Positions 46,418-57,578 of a DNA stretch of 64,000 nt are shown here, piece after piece. The translations under genes were made by a program, and so were the position numbers. Location: positions 9,954,001 to 10,018,000 of the forward strand of contig CANUEZ040000168.1 in NCBI GenBank assembly GCA_948099385.1, in the 5' to 3' direction. Below the pieces are notes generated by a model, which did not search any database, had not been told where the DNA came from, and saw only the letters and a list, made by a program, of their open reading frames with translations. Origin of the DNA: Fasciola hepatica. Taxonomy: Eukaryota; Platyhelminthes; Trematoda; Plagiorchiida; Fasciolidae. Numbering within the stretch: the stretch's first letter is position 1; each line of letters starts with the position of its first letter.

Positions 46418-47763
46418 TTTGCATATTACACGTGGCTGCCGCGTCGCCTCTTCCTGCATTGTCAAGCACGTTCGATTACAGCACTAAAGGTAGATGACGG
46501 CATTCATAAAACGTGGCTGACCAACCGAGGGAAGCGTAGTGATCAATAACACAGGAGAATGAACTTCGTCATTATTCACTTGACGTTCCCACTAGAGACG
46601 AGCAATGTTTCGGAGGTATCGATGATCAAACGCAGAAAGCCACCAAGTATCCTAGACAGGCGGTGCTCAGGCCTCGCAAACATAAAGTAAACGTCTACAA
46701 ACAGCGCAGGTGTACACTAGTCCCTTAAGGGAGGGCCGAATGCCACCGCGATGCCCCCCAGGCGTCGCAGGTTGGCGAAAGTTGCTCCAGCTCTTACTGT
46801 TTACAATGTGATCTCAACCCCGACACCACCTTTAGTTATAATAAAGCCCCAGAGGTACTTAAAGCGATCGACCACTTCTAGCTGATAACCATATACGATT
46901 ATTGCAGACAGACTCCTGCCAGTTCCGTAAAAATGCTTTTCATTTGAAAGGCTCAAAGTGCATACCGTATCAGGGATACCGGGAAAAGTTTAGATCAGAG
47001 GCAGACACATACCTACCATCCCGCGATTTGAGAACTTGTAAATAGTTAGCACAGACCTGCATACAAGTTAAACTGACAAAAAAGGGAAATCAAATGCACC
47101 CCAACAGGACGATGGTGCAGTGAAACAGTAATGGGATTCGATTTAACTCACGCAACAGACTCCGAATACCCATGAATAACTGTTTCACAAACGGCCTACA
47201 GGGGGACGTAGAAGTCTTCGAATAAACCTATCAGCTCAGTTAGTTGACAGGGGCCACAGAAACCAATCTAAGATTTTTTCGAAAGTTACGAACGCAATTG
47301 AACACTACTCAATCTGTAGTACTAAGGACACACTATCAAATGGACTGTGAGAGTGGATGAATATGAATAACCAGTGATACGATAGGGCGAGCAGCATCTC
47401 TTCCTCTCCAAGTTAAACAAAATGAGATATTTTGCACTTGGGTTACTCTGCTAAGCCGGAAAACAATGAAAAGCTTTAGGAGCAATTATCTTATGAGGTG
47501 TTTGTCTAAATGAAGCCTTGACGACGCAAGAAATCTGGTAGGTTCGCGTACTTTCGAGTTCTACCAGTCCATCCGGGCTCGTCCTAAACTTTTTCACAAA
47601 GTATGCTACATGAATGAGCCCAGTAAAAAGCCTAATCTGACTGATAACGTTCGCTTACCAAACTCTTAGGACTAAGAAAGATCAGTAGAAGAAAAAATAC
47701 TAATCGGGAAACCCATCTTCAAAGGCTCAATTGGTCGTGAACACAGAACAAATAGAAACATAC
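46418..47763. other. No recognisable gene (within intron)
   Basis: Short ORFs only; nothing identified. Confidence 0.4.
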
Positions 47764-48286
47764 CGGCGTTTCCTGGTGTGACAATCGTCTGTTTCGGTGG
47801 AGATTGGAGTGCCGGACGCTCTGGGGAGATCATATTGGCGAATAGGTTCGAACTACGACGATACGACTCAGAAGCAGAAGGACAAAATTCGGGACACGGG
47901 GCTCCGTTCACCTGTTCATTTCGCATTGCCCCAGATGGACTCTTAAGATTTGGGGACAATGTATTTTCAATTCCAAACTGACTCAAACTGAGCTCTTCGT
48001 CAAGTTGCCGGCGACGCCACTGTTCCGCTCTGGACATGGTGCGGGATAAGCAACACCCTGAATACAGTCCACATGTGGTACCCAAACTTGACTGAGACAA
48101 TCGTAGATGGTAATTATCTAAGCCAAAACCTTGTAACTTTGACTTATTCGGAGTTAAATCAATACCCGGCATCTGTGAATGGTGATCGCATGCGTTCTCA
48201 CGAATGGAATTGGCCCGACGCAATCGGCGAATAGGTGAACCGAGACAGAAAAGTGGCTTGACCGGAGATTCTTCGACAATAACTGC
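47764..48286 (-). CDS. Internal exon of Ser/Pro-rich CDK-substrate-like gene
   Basis: The minus-strand acceptor CTTTGTTTTGTTTTAG and donor AACGCCG|GTATGT bound 523 bases, entered at phase 0 and left at phase 1, open for 174 codons. It begins AVIVEESPVKPLFCLGSPIR. Full CDK consensus sites are SPVK, SPIR, TPNK, SPER and SPPK; SPNLK, SPSG and TPGN are further S/T-P sites. RRQLDEELS is a possible destruction-box-like RxxL. Cys residues are scattered and do not form a known zinc-binding pattern. Amino-acid composition (Ser, Pro, Arg, Asn) indicates a mostly disordered regulatory protein. It is the longest exon of the set. Confidence 0.8.
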
Positions 48287-49419
48287 CTAAAACAAAACAA
48301 AGTTTGGAAAATATGAGATCAATGGGGCGGGGATGAATGATTACATTCTTCGACCTCGACGGTACTGTCACATTCATTGGGATAATGCACTGATCAAAAC
48401 ATAGATACACGGAGAATTCTCATCCATATTAGAGCCGAGTAACCGAGATAAAACGTCGGAACAAACACGACGTCAAGCTTCGCCGAAGTGGCAAGGTAAA
48501 TTAACCAACGTAAGGACTGACAGAAAAATTTTCTATCTTGGGGGATTCCAACGAAATCATGGGAGTGTTGGCTGAAGACAATAGGTTGCATTCTCGACCA
48601 CGTGTCTACACAAAAATACAGTAGAAAAGGTCCAGTCTACGGCTGAGGAGAACCAATAACCTTGAACGTACGAACTGGCTTGGTCGGGCGTAACAGTGAA
48701 CTGATGGAGGAGCTGTCCCCCACCAGGGTTCAGCAGATATCTGAAGAGTCGAATCCATATATTCCAGGTACTAAACGACGAATACACTTCATACACCACT
48801 GATGTATGTCCAAGAAGCTGTGGAGTGCTTCAGGTTACTCGCCTATTGTAACTAATGCGAAAATTTTGTCTATAACAATTTTTTCCAGCCAACCAGTTCC
48901 GTTTGCTTCTTACATACCATTAATCCTCAAGACGTATGAATTCTGTCAGATTATACAAAAAACTGCTTCAGTGTGAACGAGTAATTGTTCTCGCGTTAAA
49001 ATCAAATGATTGGGCATCTGACAACCGAACGGTATCTGATTCTGTGGACCGATTGGATTTTAGTTCAACGGAGTGTTTGAGTGTGCGTGGAAGAGCAGCC
49101 AGCACATCAGAAAATCTTACAAAACTTGTAGCAGTGAACCACAGATTAACTGGATAGTCAAGTCAATGAACATCTTTTCGCACCGGATGTGGAGTGAACT
49201 TTCATTATTATGTCCCGCTGGTTTACGGATGAATCCATCCTTATGGAGTCCACAAGGTTAATTTTGTGTAAATACAGTGAGTAAAAAACAAACAGCAGAA
49301 TGCATGTGAATCAACGACGAAGGCGATCATCATTACGATCATTAGTATCATTATTATTAATCTTATTGTTACTAAAACATCACGACGAAACTGCACCATG
49401 ACGTGGTGCGATTGCCTGT

Positions 49420-50027
49420 GTGCCTCCATGACCCACAGAGCTATACAAGACGGCTTCCTTAAGCCGGAGATCCAATCATGCCTGACAGGTCGACGGGTAG
49501 AGGCCAGACGAAGTCCAGTCTCCGAACTAGTTGATGGGCGATATCTGGTTCCAACCACTTTGTCTCTGGAGAGGATACTCCAACGAATAAACACGGAGAG
49601 AAACAGTTTACCCGGTAAAAAAACCTCCACTAGATGGACGTAAAGGTGGAGTACTTGGGGTTTCTCTCGACAGTGGGAGAAGTCATTACGCTTCAATGGA
49701 CAGCTATCATCCGCCTAAGCTGGGCAGCCCTCAGCCCAAAAGATGCTACCCCGGCCACGTTACGCTAGCTCCATTGGGTACATGGGGCTGAGGACTGAAT
49801 CCGAATGGCGGATCGATAACAAAACATTAGCGAAGACAATACCGAATACTTGCAACAATCAGGTTTCACGTGACAGACCAGATGTTCCTTCACGGGTTCT
49901 TCGGTCGCGTTCCCGTGCTGAGTTAACGCACCCACTGCCTTGTAGGTCAGACTATTGAGTCAAAGGTTTCGGTTGGGGTTCCCAGAGAAAAATCCCTCTT
50001 GCGGTGCGGGTAACTGCGAAAAACGAC
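49420..50027 (+). repeat. 608 bp inverted repeat, left arm (RTE 5' region)
   Basis: Position x pairs with 102197 minus x in the right arm with no gap over the whole length; I find about two mismatches (near 50012 and 50024), so identity is above 99 percent. The second half (from about 49740) belongs to the RTE 5'-region family, here in plus orientation; no endonuclease follows it. A weaker match continues outward to about 49392. Confidence 0.93.
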
Positions 50028-50100
50028 TCGCGCAAAAACCTCCAGTTTCCTTCTTATAATTAGAGAAAAATACACGGGAAATCATAAGAATATTTAGCTC

Positions 50101-50815
50101 AATCGGTCTTCGGTTCGTTTGTAACAGTCATAGGGTTGGTGAGGAATCCGGCGATACTGGCAACCGTAGGAGAATCCAAAGTAGTGGCACGGACAAACAA
50201 GTATTTGTAGCTGGACTTGGTTGAAGATGTTGAGACACGTTTAATATCAGGATAATGAGGATGTGATTGGTTATCCAGTATGTATGAGGCAAAATTTCGG
50301 AAAACATGTTGGTATTGTAATGTTATGTTGAGTGAACTGACCATTGGAGATCCTACTACAACGTGAAAGATGTTCGATGGATCTGACAATAAGTTTAAAG
50401 TCACTCACAAGCAAACCTGGGAAGCACGTAAAATGTGAAACGCCTAGTTTTTTGGGAAACTGCTATGACGTGATGGGGCCAGAAAAGATCACGGCTGACA
50501 GTGACTCCGAGATATTTGGTAGATAATGTTCTAGAAATATGCATACCGTTTATGAATGAGTCGGAAATGGATGCAAGACAGGAATTTTCGATGCTATTAT
50601 GAAGACAAAATAAGATATCGGAGCACTTGGAAAGGTTCATTTTTAGATTAAGACCAGGGAACCAGTCGGTGAGTTCACTGATTTTTTGCTGCAAGTGTCT
50701 GATGAGAGCTAGTATAGTGGGGCGCACCAAGGATTACCTAATGGAACATATCCTCAGCCCCACCTTTGTCCTCAACAAACTGATTCACTCGGCAGCGTAC
50801 CGTACTGCATCCTGA
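50101..50815 (-). pseudogene. Non-LTR reverse transcriptase C-terminal part (in the loop)
   Basis: On the minus strand: LQQKISELTDWFPGLNLKMN, LSKCSDILFC, STKYLGVTVSRDLFWPHHV, VSQKTRRFTFYVL, the thumb region after motif C of a CR1/jockey-like RT, followed in another frame by a C-terminal region with NITLQYQHVFRNFAS. The catalytic YADD is not present. Same lineage as the 13.2 and 23.7 kb copies by layout. Confidence 0.7.
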
Positions 50816-51649
50816 TAAACCGCCGATCGATAGGTGAGCGAAACTATATGGAGGGCATCAGAAACCTGATTCCGGCAAAATAATGCTCCTTCAGCGTGCG
50901 AGCCTTTCTTGGATAGAACAAGTGGAGATTTATGTCATGATCCAACAGCTGCCATCAAATCTCGGATTACCTGAACTCTTATCCGATAGGTTTCACCATA
51001 CTTCATAGAACCCTGCTGTCTTGCAGACTGCATTTTGGTTGTACAATTGCTCAGTGTTTTTGCACAAAATGACCGAAGATGACTCTAATGTCAATCCCGT
51101 AATCTGACGTGGGCATTCCAGTCATCCATAAGTTCACAATAAAGGTGGTGATCTCTGCATTCTTCGTCGCCCCTTGTCTGATTGTATTGTTGACAGTTTT
51201 CTTTTGAATTTGGTGCATGAATAGTCAAATAATACGGATTGAATGGGACAAATAGGAAATCAAGGTTGAACAAGATCAGTTTTCTCAGAAATGTCGAGTC
51301 TTAAGACCAGGTTCGACCTACAGATTTCAAAGATTTGGAGAAAAGCAACCGGTCTGTACCCTTTCGTTGCTGATCAATTTATTCTAGAAAATCTTCCATT
51401 CGATCTCTTGTATTTATTTTTTTCTCGATCTTCCTTGAAATACCCATCTTGAAGCAGTATATGCCAAAGCTGCAAAATTCTCCTTAAAAATCTACGATCT
51501 TGTACTTCAGTCTTTCATCACTTGCATTCTTACCCACTGGCTCTACTCCTTTCTCTTGATCTTCCCTGACTGGAACAGTGCAATCACTTGGCTTGATTGG
51601 TTGCTCCTAAGAAGCAACCAAAAAGTAAATGATAGTTCAATTCAGTTCA

Positions 51650-52169
51650 GTTGACATGCACAGAACCAGTCAAGCGAACCGCACACAGACTACTGCTGAC
51701 TGGGATCCAGTCGAGCAGCTCGCGCTCAGCTTTCATAATCAGAGCCATGCCAACGCCATCCTGACCATCAGCACTAGACACCGAATCACCCGACACACGA
51801 AGAGTGAAACGAGGAACCGAGTTTGTATCTTGGGGCTCGAAGTGTTAACACTGAAGTTGGGTCTTGTACGCGTGTTTCGGAGATACAATACACATCTATG
51901 TTGAAGGTTTCAAGAGTTCTGGTTAGAGCAGCCTGTTTCCCCAGTTGGCAGTGTGCGGACGTCGAAAGCAGCTAAGTGGAGAGAATGCTTAGATCGGACA
52001 ATCAATTCTCGTTTTTCCCCGTCTGTAAGTTTCTACCCTGACCGACAGTTAAACGTTTGCGGTCACGACTTATTGTGGTCTCTTGTATCCATTTAAATTG
52101 GGATGTGAAGGATGAGAAGCAGTGAGATGCTAAATGTTTCTGGAGGGACTGCTTGGTATTTCTGAGCAG
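51650..52169 (-). pseudogene. RTE endonuclease N-terminal vestige and leader
   Basis: It aligns with 45.49-45.95 kb in the same orientation (shared CCGCACACA-ACGACT type blocks, CTGATCATCAG-ACA, GAGTTTGTATCTTGGG). The part matching the endonuclease start is broken by stops. It continues into the right arm of the inverted repeat. Confidence 0.55.
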
Positions 52170-52777
52170 GTCATTTTTCGCAGTCACCCGCACCGCAAGA
52201 GGGATTTTTCTCTGGGAACCCCAACCGAAACCTTTGACTCAATAGTCTGACCTACAAGGCAGTGGGTGCGTTAACTCAGCACGGGAACGCGACCGAAGAA
52301 CCCGTGAAGGAACATCTGGTCTGTCACGTGAAACCTGATTGTTGCAAGTATTCGGTATTGTCTTCGCTAATGTTTTGTTATCGATCCGCCATTCGGATTC
52401 AGTCCTCAGCCCCATGTACCCAATGGAGCTAGCGTAACGTGGCCGGGGTAGCATCTTTTGGGCTGAGGGCTGCCCAGCTTAGGCGGATGATAGCTGTCCA
52501 TTGAAGCGTAATGACTTCTCCCACTGTCGAGAGAAACCCCAAGTACTCCACCTTTACGTCCATCTAGTGGAGGTTTTTTTACCGGGTAAACTGTTTCTCT
52601 CCGTGTTTATTCGTTGGAGTATCCTCTCCAGAGACAAAGTGGTTGGAACCAGATATCGCCCATCAACTAGTTCGGAGACTGGACTTCGTCTGGCCTCTAC
52701 CCGTCGACCTGTCAGGCATGATTGGATCTCCGGCTTAAGGAAGCCGTCTTGTATAGCTCTGTGGGTCATGGAGGCAC
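52170..52777 (-). repeat. 608 bp inverted repeat, right arm (RTE 5' region)
   Basis: This is the partner of 49420-50027. In this copy the RTE 5' region continues on the minus strand into the vestige of the endonuclease (about 51650-51780), so the right arm is the more complete element copy. Confidence 0.93.
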
Positions 52778-53269
52778 GCAAGCCATCACACCAAAGCAGG
52801 GTGCAATCCCCTCTCTAATCATGCCTTCATTTGTTTTGTAGGCGCTGAATAATCACTTCCGGGTGCATAAAACAACCACTGAACTTGACTCGACATTTCC
52901 CCAGTCAGAGGTACCAATCCAGTTGACGAACGGACTAACCTAAGATCGGATGGTTATCCGATCTGGCGAACAGCGGGTCAAACTTTGAAGCCACCGTAAT
53001 ATTGCTTTCCAAGCAGACGGATAGATGCAACTGGATTACATAGTTGATAAAGAGAAACTCGGTAATAAATGCAACACGCACAACAGAATAATCACGCCGT
53101 TGGACAAGAAGACTTACCTCAACGGTAAACGTTGCTCCAGCAACAGATATGTCAACAAATCACATTCGTCGGAAAAATTATGAAAGTTGAAACATGCAGA
53201 TTAGCTTTCCATTCCGGTTGCTACGATCGCTTCTGGGGTGGAGTTCACAACTCGTGTTGATGGCTTTCT
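52778..53269. other. No recognisable gene (within intron)
   Basis: Nothing identified. Confidence 0.4.
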
Positions 53270-53345
53270 GGTGCACGAACTTAGTAGTCAGATCGCAAAT
53301 GTTTTCACCATTAATCGAGGTGTTATCATCAGTGCGTTAACTACA
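53270..53345 (-). repeat. PLE-terminus-like repeat, copy 1
   Basis: On the minus strand it shares GTGAAAACATTTGCGA and an upstream CTGATGATAAC with 56035-56135 (CTGATGATGAAACATTTGCGA). This resembles terminal sequences of Penelope-like elements. Confidence 0.3.
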
Positions 53346-53472
53346 TGAAAACAGTGCATGAATAATAACATGTGCAATACAACGGGGTCCCCATCATCGA
53401 TCATGGTGGGAAATGAATGGGATCAAGAACCCAACGGGAAAAAGTCGGTATACAAACGGACAACCAACTCAC

Positions 53473-53764
53473 TTTGCCCTTTGTCTTTTCAGCTGCAGCT
53501 AATTTAGCTCTCTCCCAACGAGGATAGGACTTCTCCGGGTCCGGGGTTTCGTGAACGGATCGCCGATGCTGATGACGTTTACCTGTTGAACCCTTCGGCA
53601 GACGGGATGAGTCTTCTGTTCGTGCGAAATACTCAACCACGTCTGAGTGACTAGGTTGAGACGTAGCACAGGTTTCGCTGGGCCGAGCTCGTGGAACACT
53701 TGTGTTCATGGTTCTTCTGGAATGGCGAGAAGCTTGCTTGAACGATTCACCACCGGAGGGATTT
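53473..53764 (-). CDS. Most upstream recognised exon of Ser/Pro-rich CDK-substrate-like gene
   Basis: The minus-strand acceptor TATTTTATTACATTCCCAG and donor GGCAAA|GTGAGT bound 292 bases, entered at phase 2 and left at phase 0, open for 97 codons. It encodes NPSGGESFKQASRHSRRTMN, a Ser/Thr/Pro-rich stretch, SDVVEYFARTED (loosely like a PCNA-interacting V-x-x-[FY]-[FY] motif but without the leading Gln), a basic patch KRHQHRRSV, HETPDPEKSYPRW and a helix-prone Lys/Ala end ERAKLAAAEKTKGK. An in-frame ATG lies within it but the acceptor suggests coding sequence upstream. The preceding exon is not identified; the segment at 54.15-54.4 kb is a possibility but lacks a good donor. Confidence 0.7.
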
Positions 53765-54539
53765 CTGGGAATGTAATAAAATACAGTCGGGATCAGGATC
53801 AGACAGCGTCTGATTGGATTTTCGGAATAAAAATCTGAACAGAACATCCTCATTGATGACGTCATAAACAGTGTGAAAAACGCTTTTCACTGAAACATAA
53901 CGAGAGCAAGACAAACATTTTAGATAAAACTAGATAATTATCACTGTCCAAAATACGCAATATGCGACTGAAAAGCGCATACACTATAGCAATAGAGTTG
54001 CCGCATTTTATTCCATACTTGCGCACGAGTGCAATGGAAGGGACGCATTCTGTGGCCTTAAAGATCCACTACGATATCAACGATAACTGGTAATATAACT
54101 ACCCTGAAGACTGATAATGGAGTCCTATAAAGTTAAAATAAGTCAGGTGTGATCATCAGCCGGATGACTGCTTGCCGTCAAAGTTTTCCGTATATTCCTT
54201 AGGATAGTGAATGACAAATGGCAGCTTTTGTACTTTTCGACTTGATACAAATGGTAAAAATAATCGGTTTTTGTGGAATTGGGACCCACGCGCTTCAGTA
54301 ATGCGTGGCGCTTTCTCAGCCGAGTTACGAGGGCGTAGGGAGGATTCGGACACGAGCGCGCCGGCACGAATTCCACCGGGACCGACGACTTATACTACAC
54401 ACGATTATATTCAATACTTGTCTAGATCCGTCAAAACAAGCGTCATTTTTTCATCACAGCAGCGGTAGTCACTGGTAAATGGACCGGATCACGAGGAACT
54501 GAATTGGACCACTGTCAGTCGAGTTCGATGATAGATAAT
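53765..54539. other. Unresolved; ORFs on both strands at 54.15-54.47 kb
   Basis: At 54156-54376 (minus) and 54211-54468 (plus) both strands are open and protein-like. The plus strand has an acceptor-like TATATTCCTTAG before its ATG, and the minus strand could feed the exon at 53473-53764 only through a weak donor (GCA|GTCATC). I cannot decide between them. Confidence 0.25.
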
Positions 54540-55478
54540 CTCACTGACACCCGGTACAAAACTATGCCTGACCTACCAGAGCCCGGTGTAATCCATTACC
54601 AAAGGTCTCGTGGTCAAGATTATCGGTTCTCCACGACGGCACGGTGCAACACCTGTGTAAACACACCGCTACAAGCTGTTTGACAGGAAAACACCCCCCC
54701 CCCTCCCCGAATAAGCCATGATTGAGACTCTACACCATCAGTTCGGAATGTCTCGAACAAGCCCAACACAGCTATACATATATTTATACCGTCGCGCGGG
54801 CAGAAGTCATGAGATTCGCTATGAAGATCAGACATACACCTATACATGCGTACTTCCTGGTATTACAGCCATACGTATATCGATTCTTTTGAGTTTACAT
54901 GTTGCTCAAAAATGGAAATCGATTATTTGGATCGACGAATCAGTATTTTCTTTATTAAAACATGATCGTCGAAGGCGTGTTTGGAAACATCTCTGAAACT
55001 CATAAAAACGATATGATGACCACAACAATGCAGCGCAGTGGAGAATCAGTGCACGTCCGGGGAGCCATCTGGTGGGAAGGTCAAAGCGAGCTGGTATTTC
55101 TGGATGGTATCGTCAATGGGCAAGTCAATCTAGAAGTTCTGATCCGGAATGTCTTTCCACCGATATTCACAACTAATAAAGTAATTTTCCAAAACAATAA
55201 CGCACCAGCACACCGTTCCTTTCTTGTATGCGAGTTTTATGCCCATCACGGTACAAGGACGCTCCCGTGGCCGCTTTGATCATGCAACTGAACATTTGTG
55301 GGATCAGTTGAAGAAAGCGGACCAAAGACGGCTATATATATATCTAAGGGAGTTGAAAACTGCCTTGAAGGAGCAATGGGACCGTATGCAAAATAATACT
55401 ATCAGACGGCTGGTAGTAGGCATGACCCGGCGGGTAAATGTTGTTAGATCATCCAAATGTGGCTCAACCGTATACTAA
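54540..55478 (+). pseudogene. Tc1/mariner transposase, decayed
   Basis: Frames in order give KWKSIIWIDESVFSLLKHD and RRRVWKHL (first catalytic Asp: W-x-D-E-S), VHVRGAIWWEGQSELVFLDG, NVFPPIFTTNKVIFQNNNAP (second Asp; usual QDNAPAH, here Asn), ATEHLWDQLKKAD (usual PIENLWdxLK, with the acidic third residue), TIRRLVVGMTRRVNVV and SSKCGSTVY near the end (usual GGHTRY). The N-terminal DNA-binding part upstream of 54718 is heavily broken. The second catalytic residue is lost, so it is dead. No terminal inverted repeats were found by eye. Confidence 0.85.
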
Positions 55479-55689
55479 TGGGTGACCGTTTGAGAACAAT
55501 TACACTATTCTATTCACGAAAATATTTGACTTCAATAATGTGCGATGCATCGATATGGTTATCTGGGGTGGGGGCGTTTTTTTCGACAAATAGTATACGT
55601 CTATTAACTCAGTATCAAAACACTTTCCTTGCCGGAGTTTTCCACTAGAACAACGATAGAGTTCAAGGCTCGTAGTAAAAATCGAATAA

Positions 55690-55992
55690 CTTCTTTGTTT
55701 TTTAAAGAAGTTCGTCCAGATTTCTTGAATTTTTCTGATGATAGGTTTTGCATGTTTCCATCAAATTTCACTGAAATCTATCAATCAGTTCACAATCTAG
55801 GAACATTCAAATAGCTCATTCCAGGACAGAGAGAGGTGTCCGCCTGGACACCGATGGCGGTTTGTGTTACCTGATCCGTCCTCACACAGGCTGCCAACCA
55901 AATTACAAACCTTTTAGGTCACCCGATCACACTGGTTCTACCTGCGACCAAATCACGTTTCTTGCATGGCAACTGCCACCGATACAACGTTA
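55690..55992 (+). repeat. Unknown dispersed repeat, copy 1
   Basis: It aligns in the same orientation with 57309-57578 at roughly 65-70 percent by eye. Shared blocks are TTTCTGATGAT, GAAATCTATCAA / GAGATCTATCAA, GACACCGATGGCGGTTTGT / AACACCAATGGTGGTTTGT, and AATCACGTTTCT. The family is unknown. Confidence 0.65.
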
Positions 55993-56034
55993 GCTGTACC
56001 CAGTACCTTAAAAAGCTGGTGTTTATTGTAGCTC

Positions 56035-56135
56035 ACGTTGATGTTGTTCAACGGCTTCTGATCGCTGAGCTTGGTATTTCGGTCGCAAATGTTTCATCAT
56101 CAGTCGAGGCGACATCGTCCGCGTGCAGGTCCTGC
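56035..56135 (-). repeat. PLE-terminus-like repeat, copy 2
   Basis: The minus strand reads CGACTGATGATGAAACATTTGCGACCGAAATACC, containing the hammerhead-core words CTGATGA and CGAAAT, but the sequence between them does not form a good helix II. Related to 53270-53345. Confidence 0.3.
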
Positions 56136-56632
56136 CGGGGATAGCGAGGCTAACTAGTAAAAAAATTGGAACTGCGACAATGAGATTCTTGTATTGGGGA
56201 TCACTAGAGGGCGATCTATCCCAATCAGCCTTCGTAGATGCTGCCGTCAGGGTAACGAAATACTGAGCGCACAAAGCATGCAACACTCTTAGAACAACTG
56301 GGGAAATGGCAGGTGTTTTATACCGTCCCACTAACTCTAATGAGAAGTCGGTTCTGCCTTATTATCATCTCGTTCTATTAGCGAAAAACAGAATATATGG
56401 GTTGCTGTCACGCGTGCCTACTCGTTGCACACAACGCACTGATCTGACTGATGTGGGCGACCACGTCTTGAGGCTTGAACAACGCTAACAAGATTCATCT
56501 CTCATCTATCGATCCGCTCCATCGATCGGCTGTCCTGTCACTCGAGATTGTGCTTGGTACTGTACTGCACCAGTGCTGATTGCCGACGCGACTTGGCTGT
56601 CCGCCAACGCTGGGTTAGCACGCTCCCTCACG
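56136..56632. other. No recognisable gene
   Basis: Nothing identified. Confidence 0.4.
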
Positions 56633-56710
56633 GTAGGTAGATGGTGATTGAATGCCATTGATCACAAACTCCTGAAATTCCTCGGTACGCGGTTCGAATC
56701 CTGCCACCAC
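56633..56710 (+). repeat. tRNA-derived SINE promoter
   Basis: A perfect B box GGTTCGAATCC (56691-56701) follows an A-box-like GTAGGTAGATGGTGATTGAA about 50 bases upstream. No clean cloverleaf is evident, so a SINE head is more likely than a tRNA gene. Confidence 0.5.
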
Positions 56711-57308
56711 CGCTCAATTTCAATTGTTGTCACTACTTTGCTGTCACGCAGATCGGTACCACGTCTGATTAATCGGGGCCTCACATTGTTACCCATTAGA
56801 GATTTCCGGGTCACGATTCTCGGTTGTTCCTTACAGTGGCGAGTGCGATGTGATCCCTTCCACGGTACTCAGACATGGGTGCATGAAATATAAAACGTGC
56901 GACTAATACGAGTATCCAGGATGCAAACAAACAGACAGATAAGACAATGAAGTTTATTAACGAACCGTTCATTTTGCACGCCACTCCTCTAACTTGAAGT
57001 TGTCTTTGTTAAAGCAAACTCAAAGAAAAAGGCAGGAACAAAGGTGAAAAACGTGCAAAGAATACGAGTAAGATAAGAAAAACGTGCACCGCAGAAATGA
57101 CCCCCGGGACAGAGTAATACAAACAAGTTTTTCGACTGAAGAATTACAAATGCACAGGACTGTTCATCAGCGGGAAAATTCGAAAGGGATTTCACTGCAA
57201 ACCATGTAAATAGTAAAGCCAAACTTAAATATTACCATTAGTTCAGTGGCTTAACACTAGAATGACGAGGCAGTCCAAGGGGACACCAGCACGCAGTGGG
57301 AACCGAAT
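56711..57308. other. No recognisable gene
   Basis: Nothing identified. Confidence 0.4.
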
Positions 57309-57578
57309 GTTTTCTGCTTTTTCAAAGCAATTCGTCGCAATTTCTTGACTATTTCTGATGATGAATTTCACGCGGTTCCTCCAAATTTCGTTGAGATCTA
57401 TCAACTGGCTCACCCTAGAAACATCCAAATCGCGTTTGAGGACAGGAAGACGAGGTGTCCCTTTCAACACCAATGGTGGTTTGTTTTACTGAATCCGTCC
57501 TTATGCAGGCTGATAACCAAATACCAAACTTTGGGTCACTCAATCACGTTTCTGAGCTTGCCACCAATGCAACGCTAG
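57309..57578 (+). repeat. Unknown dispersed repeat, copy 2
   Basis: Partner of 55690-55992. Confidence 0.65.

Larger units (their letters stand above)
41345..47763 (-). other. Intron of the minus-strand gene with SINEs and RTE pieces
   Basis: About 6.4 kb between donor GCCG|GTATGT and acceptor TTTACTTTAAG. It holds an inverted pair of SINE heads (41.7-42.0 kb), an RTE RT and endonuclease (43.65-45.64 kb), an RTE 5' region and repeat M copy 2. About 42050-43650 and 46418-47763 hold nothing recognised. Confidence 0.55.
48287..53472 (-). other. Intron of the minus-strand gene with a 608 bp inverted repeat
   Basis: About 5.2 kb between donor GGCAAA|GTGAGT and acceptor TTTGTTTTGTTTTAG. It holds the near-perfect inverted repeat (49420-50027 / 52170-52777), a (ATT/ATG)-type microsatellite at about 49327-49362, and a non-LTR RT remnant in the loop. 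48287-49326 shows nothing recognised. Confidence 0.6.

Noticed and set aside
49241..49696. 151-codon minus-strand ORF as a gene
   Set aside because: It lies in the inverted-repeat arm and is repeated identically at 52501-52818; no domain is known. It is better explained as repeat sequence.
56035..56135. Functional hammerhead ribozyme (CTGATGA and CGAAAT present)
   Set aside because: The bases between the two core words do not pair as a helix II.
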